Origin: Desulfobacterales bacterium
GTDB lineage: Bacteria > Desulfobacterota > Desulfobacteria > Desulfobacterales > JAIPEE01
NCBI GenBank assembly: GCA_021737275.1
Contig: JAIPEE010000009.1
Location: forward strand, 1-64,000
Direction: 5' to 3'
Length of the DNA: 64,000 nucleotides
Position 1 is the first letter of the stretch; each line of letters opens with the position of its first letter. A program made the position numbers and the translations under genes. The notes under the pieces are model-generated. The model was not told the origin of the DNA and made no database searches. It saw only the letters and a program-made list of their open reading frames with translations. Positions 39,972-50,158 of the stretch are shown here, piece by piece.

Positions 39972-40904
39972 CTATACAACCCAGACAGATCTATTGCTTA
40001 TCATGCGAATTATCTTTTGGGTGACGCACCCCATCAGGTGCTCTCTGATTTTAGACAATCCCTTTCTTCCCATTACAATTGTATTATAATGTCCATTCCG
40101 TGCTTCTGTAACAATAGTAACTGTTCGACTCAAAGAACCGGATATAATTTCAGTTGTAATCCGATCTTCCTTAAATCCATTTCTCATTAATCGGCGTTTG
40201 GCCTCACCGAAAAGGTGTTTTACCTCTTTATATTTATTTTCTGAGTTTTCTGATGCAAAGTACAGTATAGGCGGGTTAGCCAGACGATCCGGATTGCCTC
40301 TGATCACAAAGAGCAGATTAATATTATATTCATAATTACTCAATATTGCTGAAAGATAATCCAAAGCCCGAAAAGCACCTTCTGACCCGTCGAAAGCCAT
40401 AAGAATGTTTTTGCTCGGAAGAAGTGATCCAATCATTATAACCGGCATAAAATTTATTTTATCAATAATTTTATTCGCAATGCTGCCCATGAAAATGTCC
40501 TGATGAATACCCGTACCTTTTCGGCCTATTAAAATGGCATCGTAACTATTCCGGGCTTCATCTATAATATCGCGGGCAATGCCTTTATTTTTATTTTGAA
40601 CTTTTATAGTTATCGCTTCTTCAGAATAGTTTGCATTTATGAGAAGATCTTTCGCTTGCTGTAAATATTCAGTAATATCAGATCGCATCCGGCTTTCCCA
40701 ATCGAGGACACCTTTGTCCAATTGAAATAGATGCGGATCTATTTCAAGATCAAAATAAGGCTCCGGTGCTTTAGAAAAAACATGAAACAAAACCAGCTTC
40801 ATTTTATGAAACGCTTCAAACTCAGATAAATAACGAATTACATTTAAGGCATAGTCGGAACCGTCAAGTGCGACTAAATATTTTTTTTGTGATGTTTTTC
40901 CCAT
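39972..40904 (-). CDS. Tandem-domain universal stress protein (copy 2)
   Basis: A 310-residue cytoplasmic protein of two UspA domains. Domain 1 starts with KYLVALDGSDYALN and contains LIGRKGTGIHQDIFMGSIA; domain 2 starts NILMAFDGSEGAF and ends VMGRKGLSKIREHLMGCVTQKI. The G-x2-G-x9-G[ST]-type nucleotide loop is degenerate, especially in domain 2 (MGCV). It is a clear paralogue of the gene 55 bp upstream and probably cotranscribed with it. Confidence 0.9.
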   Translation of the reverse strand: MGKTSQKKYLVALDGSDYALNVIRYLSEFEAFHKMKLVLFHVFSKAPEPYFDLEIDPHLFQLDKGVLDWESRMRSDITEYLQQAKDLLINANYSEEAITIKVQNKNKGIARDIIDEARNSYDAILIGRKGTGIHQDIFMGSIANKIIDKINFMPVIMIGSLLPSKNILMAFDGSEGAFRALDYLSAILSNYEYNINLLFVIRGNPDRLANPPILYFASENSENKYKEVKHLFGEAKRRLMRNGFKEDRITTEIISGSLSRTVTIVTEARNGHYNTIVMGRKGLSKIREHLMGCVTQKIIRMISNRSVWVV

Positions 40905-40959
40905 AACTAAGTCTCCTTAACTAAGCCGTAACATTCTGCGTGGCGTATAATTTTTTGTA

Positions 40960-41892
40960 TCAAATTATCCAGACAGCCCTGTTAGAGATTAGTCTGATAA
41001 TTTTTTGGGTAACCTGTCCCAGTAAAAATTCTCCCACCTTTGAGTGCCCTTTTCTGCCAATTACTATTGTCCCGTAATTCCCTTTTCGGGCCTCTCTTAC
41101 TATTGTAACTGACCGACTGAACTTATCTGAAATTATTTCGGCAGTAATCTGTTGAGGCCCAAATCCTTTACTTATTAATATGTTTTTTGCTTTTTTAAAA
41201 AGTGATTTAACCTCCTTTTTAATATATTTTGAGTAACCGATCGGCAAATAAAGTATGGGCAAACTTATCTGATATTCCGGGCGGCCGCGTATAACATGAA
41301 GCAAGTTTACCTTGTAATCGCCCCCTCCTGCCATTGATCCTGTAAAACCAACCGCACTAAATGATTTTTCAGAACCATCAAAAGCAATCAGGATTTGCTT
41401 ATTATTAGAAATCGTACCAATCATTAAAACAGGAACCGCTGATAATTTATCAATGATCTTTGTTGCAACCCCTCCAACAAGAATCTCATTGTAAACACTC
41501 ATACCTTTACGTCCGATTAACAGGGCATCGTATCCTTTTTTAGCTTCATTAATTATATCAAGCGCGATTTCTTTTGTTTTATGTTGGATTTTTATACGAA
41601 TTGCCTCTTCAGGAATGCCTGATTCAACCAACATTTGTTTGGCTTTGTTCATATATAGTTGTATTTTATCTTGATTTGATTTTTCCCATACTTTTATCCC
41701 TTTCGGGAGATCACTACATTGAGATGGCGTTTCAAAATCACCATATAGTTCAGGAAATTTTCCAATAACATGAAATAAAATTATGGATTTTCTATGCAAT
41801 GGTTTAAAATCACAAACATAATGAACAACATTAAGCGCGTAATCTGATCCATCTAGTGCCAATAAAATTTTATTATCTAAAGAATTTTTCAC
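40960..41892 (-). CDS. Tandem-domain universal stress protein (copy 1)
   Basis: A 310-residue protein with two UspA domains (ILLALDGSDYALN; ILIAFDGSEKSFS), the same length and architecture as its downstream neighbour. Both end in an ISNR-[SA]-VW motif. The loops are RKGMSVYNEILVGGVAT and GRKGHSKVGEFLLGQVT. It is the first gene of the pair, 60 bp downstream of a sigma-54-type promoter and divergent from a histidine kinase/NtrC-type pair. Confidence 0.9.
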   Translation of the reverse strand: MKNSLDNKILLALDGSDYALNVVHYVCDFKPLHRKSIILFHVIGKFPELYGDFETPSQCSDLPKGIKVWEKSNQDKIQLYMNKAKQMLVESGIPEEAIRIKIQHKTKEIALDIINEAKKGYDALLIGRKGMSVYNEILVGGVATKIIDKLSAVPVLMIGTISNNKQILIAFDGSEKSFSAVGFTGSMAGGGDYKVNLLHVIRGRPEYQISLPILYLPIGYSKYIKKEVKSLFKKAKNILISKGFGPQQITAEIISDKFSRSVTIVREARKGNYGTIVIGRKGHSKVGEFLLGQVTQKIIRLISNRAVWII

Positions 41893-41951
41893 CTCTATCT
41901 TCTTTCTTTTATAAGTGTCATCACAAAATTTCAGATTGCATGACTTTAAAA

Positions 41952-41967
41952 TGCATTAATAATGCCA
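41952..41967 (-). promoter_or_regulatory. Sigma-54-type promoter of the stress-protein genes
   Basis: Minus strand TGGCATTATTAATGCA: GG and GC separated by exactly 10 nt, as in the -24/-12 consensus TGGCAC-N5-TTGC. It lies 60 bp before the start codon. An AT-rich palindrome (42063-42078) is about 100 bp upstream. The site itself is nearly palindromic, so a chance match is possible. No gene is seen in 41893-42215. Confidence 0.5.
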
Positions 41968-42215
41968 GGAATAAAAAAATATTTTATGCTAATAATTTCA
42001 AGTATTTATGAAATATTGAGTTTGGTTTGTGGTTAGAACTTTTACGAAGTAATTATGAAAATTTATAAAATTTTATAATAACACACGAATCAAACCGTAC
42101 TGAAAATAATTATCTTGAATTTATGATATTGTTATTGCAACATGAATATTCATCCATTTAATTCAGCCACTGTATGTTCGGATTTAAACTTTGATTATGG
42201 ATAAATATTAATAGT

Positions 42216-44246
42216 ATGAAAAATAACCTTAATATTTTTAATGATCCCTCTCTTACCTTTCGTGCTATACAGAAAATTGATTTTCTTGTCCAAAAAGAGG
42301 CGAAACGCTCTCGCTTATTTCAGGGTATTTGTAATATTCTCAACGAAAACCGAAATCACTATTATTTCTGGCTCCAGCGTTATGATAAATCAGATAAATT
42401 TGATATTTTTTTTGACGCTGAATTAGAAAAAAAAATCAAACCGACCTTAAAAAATACTGTGCCGGATAACATATTAGCCTGTACTCAAAATGCACTAACA
42501 CAACCCGGCGTGTATACCCGGAGTTATTCATCTTTGCTCTGTACAAAATGCCCCTTATCCTCTTTCTGCAAAAACAGAATATCGGTGAGCGTTCAATTGC
42601 GTTGTCATGCACAATTATACGGAGTCTTATCAATTTCCATACCCCGGAAGCACTGTTTTGAAACAGAGAAACAGGATATACTAATTGGAATTGCGAATGA
42701 TATTTCCGTCAGAATTTATAATAATCAGCTTGAAAAAGATTGCCGCAAGCACCGGAACTGGTATACAAATACCTCAAATCTGCTTCATGAGCGCACCAAG
42801 GAACTTAGTTTTTTTTATTCTTTCTCAAGGCTCAGTGAAACACCAAACCTTTCTCTTGAAGAGATAATACAGGGTACAATTCAACTTATACCGTCATCTT
42901 TTCAGTATTCAGAGATCGCAAAGGCAAGAATTTTACTTGATGGAAAAACGTTCACGTCACCCCATTTTAAAGAATCCGCCTGGAAGCTGAGTCGCCCCAT
43001 TAGCGGATTAAATAAAAAGAACAATAATGTAGAGATATTTTATATTGAGGAAAAACCTGAATTTAAAATACGACCTTTTTTAAAAGAAGAAGAATCCCTA
43101 CTGGAAGCCATTGCAGAGCGATTGGGTAAAATAATCCAAAGAAAACAGGCCGAAATCGCCTTAACAAAAAGTGAACAGCGTTTTCGAAACCTTGTTTATA
43201 ATTCAATGACAGGCATTTCAATAATTCAGGATAATCAGGTTGTATATCAGAATCCGGCCCAGGAAAAACTTTTTGGGCCACTGCCCCGGTCTGCTAAATT
43301 CGTCTCTTTTGATGAAATTCATCCGGAAGATCTTTCAAAAGTTAAAAAATTTTATCAACAATTAACGGACAAAAACTTTCATCAACATTTAGATATTGAT
43401 TTCAGAATATACCGCCAAGCTAAAAACAGCATCAGCAATGATCTGGTTTGGATTTTTTGCAGAGTCATTGTAATTGAATATAATGCCAATAATGCTTTTT
43501 TGCTTAATTCAATGGATATAACCCATACCAAAGAGCTTGAGCATCTTTTAGTACTTCAAGATAAAATGACCTCGTTAGGACGCGTAGCAGCAGGTATTGC
43601 CCATGAAATCCGAAACCCTTTATCAGGCATAAATATTTATCTGAAAACATTAGAAAAAGTCTATAACCGTAATATGAGCAAAGACAAGATTAAAACGATT
43701 TTAGATCAAATTCATACTGCTTCAAATAAAATTGAGTCCGTTATAAAAAGAGTATTGGATTTTTCAAAACCAGGTGAACCTAAACTTATTTCCATGGATA
43801 TTAACCAGCCTGTTGAAGAAGCGATCAACTTATCTGCTGTTACACTGAGAAAAAAATCTATCCGGCTATCCATAAATCTTTCCCTGAATTTGCCCAAGTC
43901 TTACATTGAACCGCAACTGATTGAGCAGGTCGTTTTAAACCTTATAAATAATGCGGTGGAAGCAATGGAAGTTTCAGACAAATTAAAAAAAATCGAGATA
44001 TCTTCTTTTACTGAAAACAGTTTTGTATGTGTAAAAGTTGGAGATTCCGGAACGGGGATATCTCAAAAGGATATTAATCATATATTTGAACCTTTTTATA
44101 CTACTAAAACAAATAGTTCAGGCATCGGCCTCAGTATTTGTCATAGAATTATTTCAGATCATAACGGTACAATTGAAGTGTCTGAAGGACAATTGAGTGG
44201 TGCGGAATTTTGTATTAAATTACCATTTAGTAAAGGATTGAGATAA
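42216..44246 (+). CDS. GAF-PAS sensor histidine kinase
   Basis: A 676-residue soluble kinase with no membrane segment. An N-terminal GAF-like domain (about 1-190) holds a cysteine cluster C109-x2-C112-x5-C118 (CTKCPLSSFC). A second GAF-like region spans about 200-310 and a PAS domain about 320-445 (RFRNLVYNSMTGISIIQDNQ). The H-box is [14 protein letters not shown], and the HATPase domain has NLINNAVEAM, GDSGTGIS and GIGLSIC. It is followed one base later by the NtrC-type regulator gene, its likely partner. Confidence 0.92.
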   Translation: MKNNLNIFNDPSLTFRAIQKIDFLVQKEAKRSRLFQGICNILNENRNHYYFWLQRYDKSDKFDIFFDAELEKKIKPTLKNTVPDNILACTQNALTQPGVYTRSYSSLLCTKCPLSSFCKNRISVSVQLRCHAQLYGVLSISIPRKHCFETEKQDILIGIANDISVRIYNNQLEKDCRKHRNWYTNTSNLLHERTKELSFFYSFSRLSETPNLSLEEIIQGTIQLIPSSFQYSEIAKARILLDGKTFTSPHFKESAWKLSRPISGLNKKNNNVEIFYIEEKPEFKIRPFLKEEESLLEAIAERLGKIIQRKQAEIALTKSEQRFRNLVYNSMTGISIIQDNQVVYQNPAQEKLFGPLPRSAKFVSFDEIHPEDLSKVKKFYQQLTDKNFHQHLDIDFRIYRQAKNSISNDLVWIFCRVIVIEYNANNAFLLNSMDITHTKELEHLLVLQDKMTSLGRVAAGIAHEIRNPLSGINIYLKTLEKVYNRNMSKDKIKTILDQIHTASNKIESVIKRVLDFSKPGEPKLISMDINQPVEEAINLSAVTLRKKSIRLSINLSLNLPKSYIEPQLIEQVVLNLINNAVEAMEVSDKLKKIEISSFTENSFVCVKVGDSGTGISQKDINHIFEPFYTTKTNSSGIGLSICHRIISDHNGTIEVSEGQLSGAEFCIKLPFSKGLR

Positions 44247-44247
44247 A

Positions 44248-45633
44248 ATGCATGCATTTTCTATCTATATTATCGATGATGAAGAGATAATAAGAAGCGG
44301 CCTGGAAATGGCTCTTGAACCGGATTATCAGGTTAAAACTTTTGGTGATGCAGAAACAGCAATTGATGCCATAAAAATAACTTCCCCGGATTTAATTCTT
44401 CTTGATATAGGCCTGCCCGGCATAAGCGGCATAGATGCTCTTAAAAAAATCAAACATATAAATCCTGAAATATTAGTGATCATCATAACGGCCTATGAAG
44501 ATATTGAAACCGTGATATCTGCAATGAAGCTCGGTGCATATGATTATGTTGTGAAGCCCATTCAAATGGATGGTATGGAGGTCACTATTGGAAATGCCTT
44601 TGATACAATCAAGCTTAAAAAAGAAGTTCAAAGCCTTCATAGCAAATTTCTAAATGAAAGCCTTCCTTGTTTTATCGGAGAAAGTAACAAAATCCAGACG
44701 ATGATGGATTTTTTAAGCAAGGTCGCCAAAAGCCCGGATACACCCATTCTTATTCTCGGAGAAACCGGCACCGGTAAAGAGTTGATCGCAAGTGCAATTC
44801 ATTACCGAAGTCCTAACTTTAAAGGCCGTTTGGTTACCATAAATTGTGCCGCTATCCCAAAAGACCTTATTGAAAGTGAAATTTTTGGTTATGAAGAGGG
44901 CGCTTTTAGCGGGGCCAAATCTTCAGGTAAAAAAGGATTAATTGAGGAGGCGGAAAATGGCACGTTATTCCTTGATGAGATAGGCGATTTAAGCCTGGAA
45001 GCGCAGGCTGCTCTTCTTCGATTCCTTGAAAATGGTGAGTTTTACCGGATTGGCGGTACAAAAAGATTACATGTTCAAACAAGAGTGATTTCGGCAACAA
45101 ATAAAGATATTGATTCAATGATAGAAAATGATAGTTTTAGAAAAGATCTTTATTTCAGGATAGGTGTTCTTAAAATAAATATTCCGTCACTTAATGAACG
45201 GCGCGATGATATAATGCCCCTTGCCAAACATTTCCTGTATGAGTTTAACCGTAAATTTGATAGTCATTTTACAACCATCTCTCCTGATGCTGAAACGTTC
45301 CTTGTCTCTTTTAACTGGACCGGCCATGTTCGGGAACTGAAAAATATTATTGAGAAAGCTGTTCTTGTCGGCACAGAGCCTGTTTTAACCGTCAAAGATC
45401 TTGATATTGAACATTACGTTAAAGATTCCACAAAAGACCAAATTAATCAAAATGCCGGTTTTTCTCCTATCCCGCCGGAAGGTATGGATCTCTCTGCAGC
45501 GCAGGAAGCCTTTGAAAAGCATTACATCGAAGAAGCCCTCAAGATTGCAGATGGTAATGAAAGTAAAGCTGCCAGGCTTCTCAACATTAACCACCATACC
45601 TTTCGTTACCGCAAAAAGAAACTACTTGAATAA
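44248..45633 (+). CDS. NtrC-family sigma-54 response regulator (GAFSGA)
   Basis: A 461-residue activator: receiver domain with phosphoacceptor D53 or so in LILLDIGLPG and K in YVVKPI; AAA+ domain with Walker A GETGTGKE, Walker B TLFLDEIGDL and a GAFSGA loop (the consensus is GAFTGA, which contacts sigma-54); and a Fis-type helix-turn-helix at the C-terminus (ESKAARLLNINHHTFRYR). Probable cognate of the kinase just upstream. Nearby sigma-54-type promoters precede the stress proteins, the CoA-transferase and mce. Confidence 0.94.
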   Translation: MHAFSIYIIDDEEIIRSGLEMALEPDYQVKTFGDAETAIDAIKITSPDLILLDIGLPGISGIDALKKIKHINPEILVIIITAYEDIETVISAMKLGAYDYVVKPIQMDGMEVTIGNAFDTIKLKKEVQSLHSKFLNESLPCFIGESNKIQTMMDFLSKVAKSPDTPILILGETGTGKELIASAIHYRSPNFKGRLVTINCAAIPKDLIESEIFGYEEGAFSGAKSSGKKGLIEEAENGTLFLDEIGDLSLEAQAALLRFLENGEFYRIGGTKRLHVQTRVISATNKDIDSMIENDSFRKDLYFRIGVLKINIPSLNERRDDIMPLAKHFLYEFNRKFDSHFTTISPDAETFLVSFNWTGHVRELKNIIEKAVLVGTEPVLTVKDLDIEHYVKDSTKDQINQNAGFSPIPPEGMDLSAAQEAFEKHYIEEALKIADGNESKAARLLNINHHTFRYRKKKLLE

Positions 45634-45704
45634 ACCGTTTATTATACTTAATTAAAAGGTATCTCTCTACTCTTTTTGAAAATTTCAAGTGTTATCTTAA
45701 ATAA

Positions 45705-47198
45705 TTAACCGGCTTCGGGAAGCATCGTCCCATATTCTATAAGGTTGCGGTGCAATTCAAAACATTTTGACAGGTCATGCCGAATGTGGCCCGGCTTGGA
45801 TTCGGCAATATATTTTTCCAGGTATGGTCTGTAAAGCGGATGAGCGCATTTGTCGATAATTCTCTTTGCGCGCTGCATCGGCCCAAGTCCCCTCAGGTCA
45901 GCCAGCCCCTGTTCTGTTACCACAACTTGCACTGAATGTTCATTGTTATCGATATGGGGACACATCGGTACTACCGATGAAATTTTACCACCTTTCGCAA
46001 TGGAAGGTGTCATATATACGGAAAAATAAGCATTCCTGGTAAAATCACCACTTCCACCGATACCATTCATGATATTGCTGCCATATATGTGAGATGAGTT
46101 GATATTGCCGTAAATATCCATTTCAATAGCTGTATTCATGCCGATGACACATAGACGACGGATGACACCCGGATGATTGGAAAGCTCCTGGGGCCTCAAA
46201 ACAATCCGGCTCGCAAAAAAATCCATATTGTCTGTTATTTTTTTCAGCATGGCAGGCGTGACAGTCAGGCTTGTTGCGCTTGCGCCAAGCAGTTTTCCAT
46301 CTTCCATTAGATTTACCATGGCATCCTGAAATACCTCGGAATACATCTGAAACCTGGGAATATCCGGATGCTCTCCCATGGCCAGTATAACTGCATTGGC
46401 TATATTTCCAACGCCGGCCTGAAGCGGTAGAAAACCTTCAGGTATTCTACCGCTTCGCATCTCGTTAAGAAAGAATTCAACCACATGGCCGGCAATTTTC
46501 CTGCAAATATCATCGGGCAGGGTAAACGCTGCGATACTGTCGGTTTCTGCCGTATTTACAATACCGAGCACCTTATCAGGATCAACGACACAATAGGGCC
46601 AGCCTACACGGGTAAGCGGATCATAGATATAAATAGGATCCCTTCTGGGCGGAGACGGCATAATTCTGATATCAGCCACCTCTCTTAATCTGGGTGACTG
46701 TGCTGAATTGATTTCAATAATCACTTTTTCAGCACGATCAAGAAATGTTGGTGATGCTCCAATGGATGTTGAAAGATAAACTCTGCCATCCGGCGTTATT
46801 TCAGTCGCTTCCACAACTGCCAGATTTATTTTCCCAAAAAATCCATTCTTAACTGCCTGGGGAAGGTAGGAAAGGTGCATATCCACATATTCCGTTTCCT
46901 GAGAATTAATTTTATCCCTCAAGCTCTTGCTTGACTGGTAAGGTGCACGCCATGCCACTGCACCGGCATCCACCAGATCCTGGTCAATATATTTGTTGGT
47001 AGAAGCACCTGAAAGCACCTTTATCCTGAATTGCCGCCCTGCCTCTTTTTCCTCAAGTGCCCGTTCTGCAAGTGCCGCCGGAACAGCTTTTGCGGCACCG
47101 GCAGCTGTAAACCCGCTAAAAGCGATGGTATCTCCATTTTTTACATATCCGGCCGCTTCTGTTGCTGTTAATATTCTATACGTACCATATTTTGTCAT
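45705..47198 (-). CDS. Acetyl-CoA hydrolase/CoA-transferase (succinyl-CoA:acetate type)
   Basis: A 497-residue class I CoA-transferase family enzyme. The catalytic glutamate is probably in QMYSEVFQDAM; the family glycine loops are GVGNIANAVI and NGIGGSGDFTRNAY. Length and motifs fit the AarC/Cat1 succinyl-CoA:acetate CoA-transferase group rather than the two-subunit types. It would activate acetate (or propionate) at the expense of succinyl-CoA, which fits the divergent methylmalonyl-CoA genes. A sigma-54-type promoter lies about 49 bp upstream. Confidence 0.87.
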   Translation of the reverse strand: MTKYGTYRILTATEAAGYVKNGDTIAFSGFTAAGAAKAVPAALAERALEEKEAGRQFRIKVLSGASTNKYIDQDLVDAGAVAWRAPYQSSKSLRDKINSQETEYVDMHLSYLPQAVKNGFFGKINLAVVEATEITPDGRVYLSTSIGASPTFLDRAEKVIIEINSAQSPRLREVADIRIMPSPPRRDPIYIYDPLTRVGWPYCVVDPDKVLGIVNTAETDSIAAFTLPDDICRKIAGHVVEFFLNEMRSGRIPEGFLPLQAGVGNIANAVILAMGEHPDIPRFQMYSEVFQDAMVNLMEDGKLLGASATSLTVTPAMLKKITDNMDFFASRIVLRPQELSNHPGVIRRLCVIGMNTAIEMDIYGNINSSHIYGSNIMNGIGGSGDFTRNAYFSVYMTPSIAKGGKISSVVPMCPHIDNNEHSVQVVVTEQGLADLRGLGPMQRAKRIIDKCAHPLYRPYLEKYIAESKPGHIRHDLSKCFELHRNLIEYGTMLPEAG

Positions 47199-47246
47199 AA
47201 ACTTTTCTCCCTCATTTTTATTCCTTTAATCATACTTTTAAGTAAA

Positions 47247-47262
47247 AGCATTTTTAATGCCA
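47247..47262 (-). promoter_or_regulatory. Sigma-54-type promoter of the CoA-transferase gene
   Basis: Minus strand TGGCATTAAAAATGCT, with GG and GC exactly 10 nt apart and nearly identical to the stress-protein promoter at 41952-41967. A perfect 14-bp palindrome (47374-47387) is about 118 bp upstream, a normal enhancer distance. Confidence 0.55.
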
Positions 47263-47294
47263 AAAAAACAAAATGCCGGCAGTTACTTGCTATC

Positions 47295-47310
47295 TGGCAT
47301 GTTCATTGCT
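47295..47310 (+). promoter_or_regulatory. Sigma-54-type promoter candidate for mce-mcm-meaB
   Basis: TGGCATGTTCATTGCT, with the GG-N10-GC spacing. It is 260 bp before mce, a long leader, so support is weaker than for the divergent promoter. Confidence 0.4.
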
Positions 47311-47373
47311 ATGTATATAATCAGGCCGGTTGGTATCTGCTGTGTCGAACAAGCTCATATACTGTTGATTTAT

Positions 47374-47387
47374 AAATCTTAAGATTT
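47374..47387. promoter_or_regulatory. Perfect 14-bp palindrome, possible enhancer site
   Basis: AAATCTTAAGATTT, in the divergent region between the CoA-transferase gene and mce. Candidate binding site for the NtrC-type regulator. Confidence 0.35.
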
Positions 47388-47570
47388 TCAGGACATATAA
47401 AAAACATGCCTATTTAAAAGAATATGGTGGAAAAATGCCGGCAACGATGTCAACTGTCAGGCAACAGGTAATTGTATGCTGCAGTCGTTATCATCATAAA
47501 TCCTATTTACAATATGGAAAATAATCTGACAACCCCATATTTAAAGCCGCCTGAAAGGAGTCTTTATTAA

Positions 47571-47975
47571 ATGAAAATATTAAAAATTGATCATATCGGC
47601 ATAGCCATAAACCAGATTGATGAAAGCAAGCTCTTTTGGAACGATATTCTGGGGCTGGATTTTGAGGGTACTGAAACTGTTGAGACACAAAAGGTCATAA
47701 CCCATTTTTTTCCGGTGGGTGAAAGTAAGGTAGAACTGCTTGAATCAACATCACCGGATGGCCCCATCGCTAAGTTTATAGAGAAAAAAGGACCGGGCTT
47801 TCATCATATTGCACTGCGTGTTGAAAATATCGAGGCAGCGATTGAAGAGCTCAAAAATAGAGGTGTCAGACTTATTGATGAAACACCGCGCGATGGCGCA
47901 GATGGCGCCAGGATTGCCTTTCTTCATCCCGGAGCAACAAACGGGGTGCTAATTGAGTTGTGCGAACGGAAATAG
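47571..47975 (+). CDS. mce: Methylmalonyl-CoA epimerase
   Basis: A 134-residue metalloenzyme of the glyoxalase/VOC fold, interconverting (S)- and (R)-methylmalonyl-CoA. Metal ligands are in KIDHIGIAI, GFHHIALRVENIE and the C-terminal GVLIELCE. The helix LFWNDILGLDFEGTE is typical. AGGAG lies 10 nt before the ATG. It is the first gene of mce-mcm-meaB. Confidence 0.95.
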   Translation: MKILKIDHIGIAINQIDESKLFWNDILGLDFEGTETVETQKVITHFFPVGESKVELLESTSPDGPIAKFIEKKGPGFHHIALRVENIEAAIEELKNRGVRLIDETPRDGADGARIAFLHPGATNGVLIELCERK

Positions 47976-48025
47976 CGAACCCGAAAAGTAACAGAATCTG
48001 ATCATTATATATGGGAGTAAAAAAA

Positions 48026-50152
48026 ATGACTGAGCATTCGGATTTATTAAAATGGAAAGAACTGGCAGCAAAGGAATTAAAAGAAAAACCGCTGTCGGGT
48101 CTCACATGGCGCTCACCCGAGGAGATAGAGGTCAAACCGCTTTATACGGCAGAAGACCTAAATGAAATACCTCATATAAATTCACTGCCGGGTATGCCGC
48201 CTTTTATGCGCGGCCCAATGGCCACCATGTATGCCGGACGGCCATGGACCATACGGCAGTATGCGGGTTTTTCAACGGCAAAAGAATCAAATGCCTTCTA
48301 TCGCCGCAACCTTGCGGCCGGACAGAAAGGTCTTTCCATTGCATTTGATCTGGCCACCCACCGGGGTTATGACTCGGACCATCCAAGAGTGACCGGAGAT
48401 GTAGGTAAAGCCGGTGTCGCCATCGATTCTGCTGAAGATATGAAAATCCTTTTTGACCAAATTCCTCTGGATGAAATAAGTGTTTCCATGACAATGAATG
48501 GTGCGGTACTGCCCATCATGGCAGCCTATATCATCGCTGCTGAAGAACAGGATGTCGTACCTGAAAAGCTGACCGGCACCATTCAGAATGACATCCTTAA
48601 AGAATACCTGACGCGCAATACCTATATTTATCCGCCCGGTCCTTCCATGCGGATTGTATCGGATATCATCGCATACTGCTCCAGCCATATGCCCAAATTC
48701 AATACCGTCAGTATCAGCGGTTATCATATGATGGAAGCCGGTGCCAACTCAGTCCTTCAGTGCGCGTTTACACTTGCAGACGGACTTGAATATGTCCGGG
48801 CCGCAATAAGTGCCGGGCTTGATATTGATGATTTTGCGCCGCGTCTGTCATTTTTCTTCGGCGTCGGAATGAATTTTTTTATGGAAATTGCCATGCTTCG
48901 GGCCGCCCGGGTGCTGTGGCATGAGTTAATGAGCCGGTACCATCCTAAAAACACTCGTTCCAGCATGCTGCGCACCCATGTTCAGACATCCGGCTGGAGC
49001 CTGACGGAACAGGATCCATACAATAACATCATCCGCACCACCATCGAAGCAATGGCCGGCGTGCTGGGCGGCACCCAGTCCCTCCACACCAACGCTTTTG
49101 ATGAAGCGGTCGGTCTGCCGACAGAATTTTCAGCACGGATAGCCCGCAACACCCAGATTCTTATTCAGGAAGAATCCAACATCTGCCATGTCATTGACCC
49201 GCTGGGCGGCAGCTATTATGTTGAAACGCTGACCAATGAAATCATTACCCGGGCACGTTTGATCATCAAAGAAATTGAAGACCTGGGCGGCATGGCCAAA
49301 GCTATTGAAACCGGCATGCCGAAAATGAAGATTGAAGAATCCGCTGCACGTCGCCAGGCACGAATCGACCAGGGACTGGATACCATTGTCGGTGTCAACA
49401 AATATAAGGTTGAAAGTGAACCGTTAAAAGAAATATTGAAGGTGTCTGAATCTGTCCGCGAAGAACAGATACAGCGGCTCGGTAAAATCCGGGCAGCCCG
49501 TGATAATGATGCTGTTCAAAAAAGTCTGAATGCCATCACACAGGCAGCAGAAACCGGTGGTAATCTTCTGGAAGCCTGCCTGCCGGCTGCAAGAGTACGC
49601 GCAACCGTCGGCGAAATATCAACGGCCATAGAAAAAGTTTTTGGCCGGTTTACGGCAACAACTCAGTGTGTGTCCGGCATATATGCCTCAGCGTATAATG
49701 ATCAATCAGTTATTAATGCTATCAGAGACCGATCGAACCGGTTCAAGGAAAATGAAGGCCGGCGGCCTAGAATCCTGCTGACAAAAATGGGACAGGACGG
49801 CCATGACCGCGGAATCAAAGTTGTTGCAACGGCTCTGGCGGATCTTGGTTTTGATGTAGATATCAGTCCCATGTTCCAGACACCCGAAGAAGCAGCAAAA
49901 ATGGCCATAGAAAATGATGTCCATATTGTCGGTGCTTCGAGCCTGGCCGCCGGGCATAGGGCACTCATACCGCAATTGATTGATGCACTTCATCAAATGG
50001 GAGATGATAACATCAAGGTCGTGGCCGGCGGTGTAATCCCTACTGATGATTATAAGCAACTTTATGAAGCCGGTGTGGTCGGCATATTCGGGCCCGGTAC
50101 ACCCATAACAGAGTCCGCTTCCAAAATACTGGATGCACTGGAACAAAGCTGA
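48026..50152 (+). CDS. Methylmalonyl-CoA mutase, large single-chain form
   Basis: Adenosylcobalamin enzyme interconverting succinyl-CoA and (R)-methylmalonyl-CoA. It has 708 residues from the ATG at 48026 (GGGAG 8 nt upstream; an ATG at 48011 would cover that site). The TIM barrel runs to about residue 540 ([33 protein letters not shown]). The C-terminal B12 domain has the lower-ligand histidine in DGHDRG and the GASSLAAGH loop. It is a complete catalytic chain; no small-subunit gene is adjacent. Part of propionate oxidation or production through succinyl-CoA. Confidence 0.97.
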   Translation: MTEHSDLLKWKELAAKELKEKPLSGLTWRSPEEIEVKPLYTAEDLNEIPHINSLPGMPPFMRGPMATMYAGRPWTIRQYAGFSTAKESNAFYRRNLAAGQKGLSIAFDLATHRGYDSDHPRVTGDVGKAGVAIDSAEDMKILFDQIPLDEISVSMTMNGAVLPIMAAYIIAAEEQDVVPEKLTGTIQNDILKEYLTRNTYIYPPGPSMRIVSDIIAYCSSHMPKFNTVSISGYHMMEAGANSVLQCAFTLADGLEYVRAAISAGLDIDDFAPRLSFFFGVGMNFFMEIAMLRAARVLWHELMSRYHPKNTRSSMLRTHVQTSGWSLTEQDPYNNIIRTTIEAMAGVLGGTQSLHTNAFDEAVGLPTEFSARIARNTQILIQEESNICHVIDPLGGSYYVETLTNEIITRARLIIKEIEDLGGMAKAIETGMPKMKIEESAARRQARIDQGLDTIVGVNKYKVESEPLKEILKVSESVREEQIQRLGKIRAARDNDAVQKSLNAITQAAETGGNLLEACLPAARVRATVGEISTAIEKVFGRFTATTQCVSGIYASAYNDQSVINAIRDRSNRFKENEGRRPRILLTKMGQDGHDRGIKVVATALADLGFDVDISPMFQTPEEAAKMAIENDVHIVGASSLAAGHRALIPQLIDALHQMGDDNIKVVAGGVIPTDDYKQLYEAGVVGIFGPGTPITESASKILDALEQS

Positions 50153-50158
50153 CAGGCA

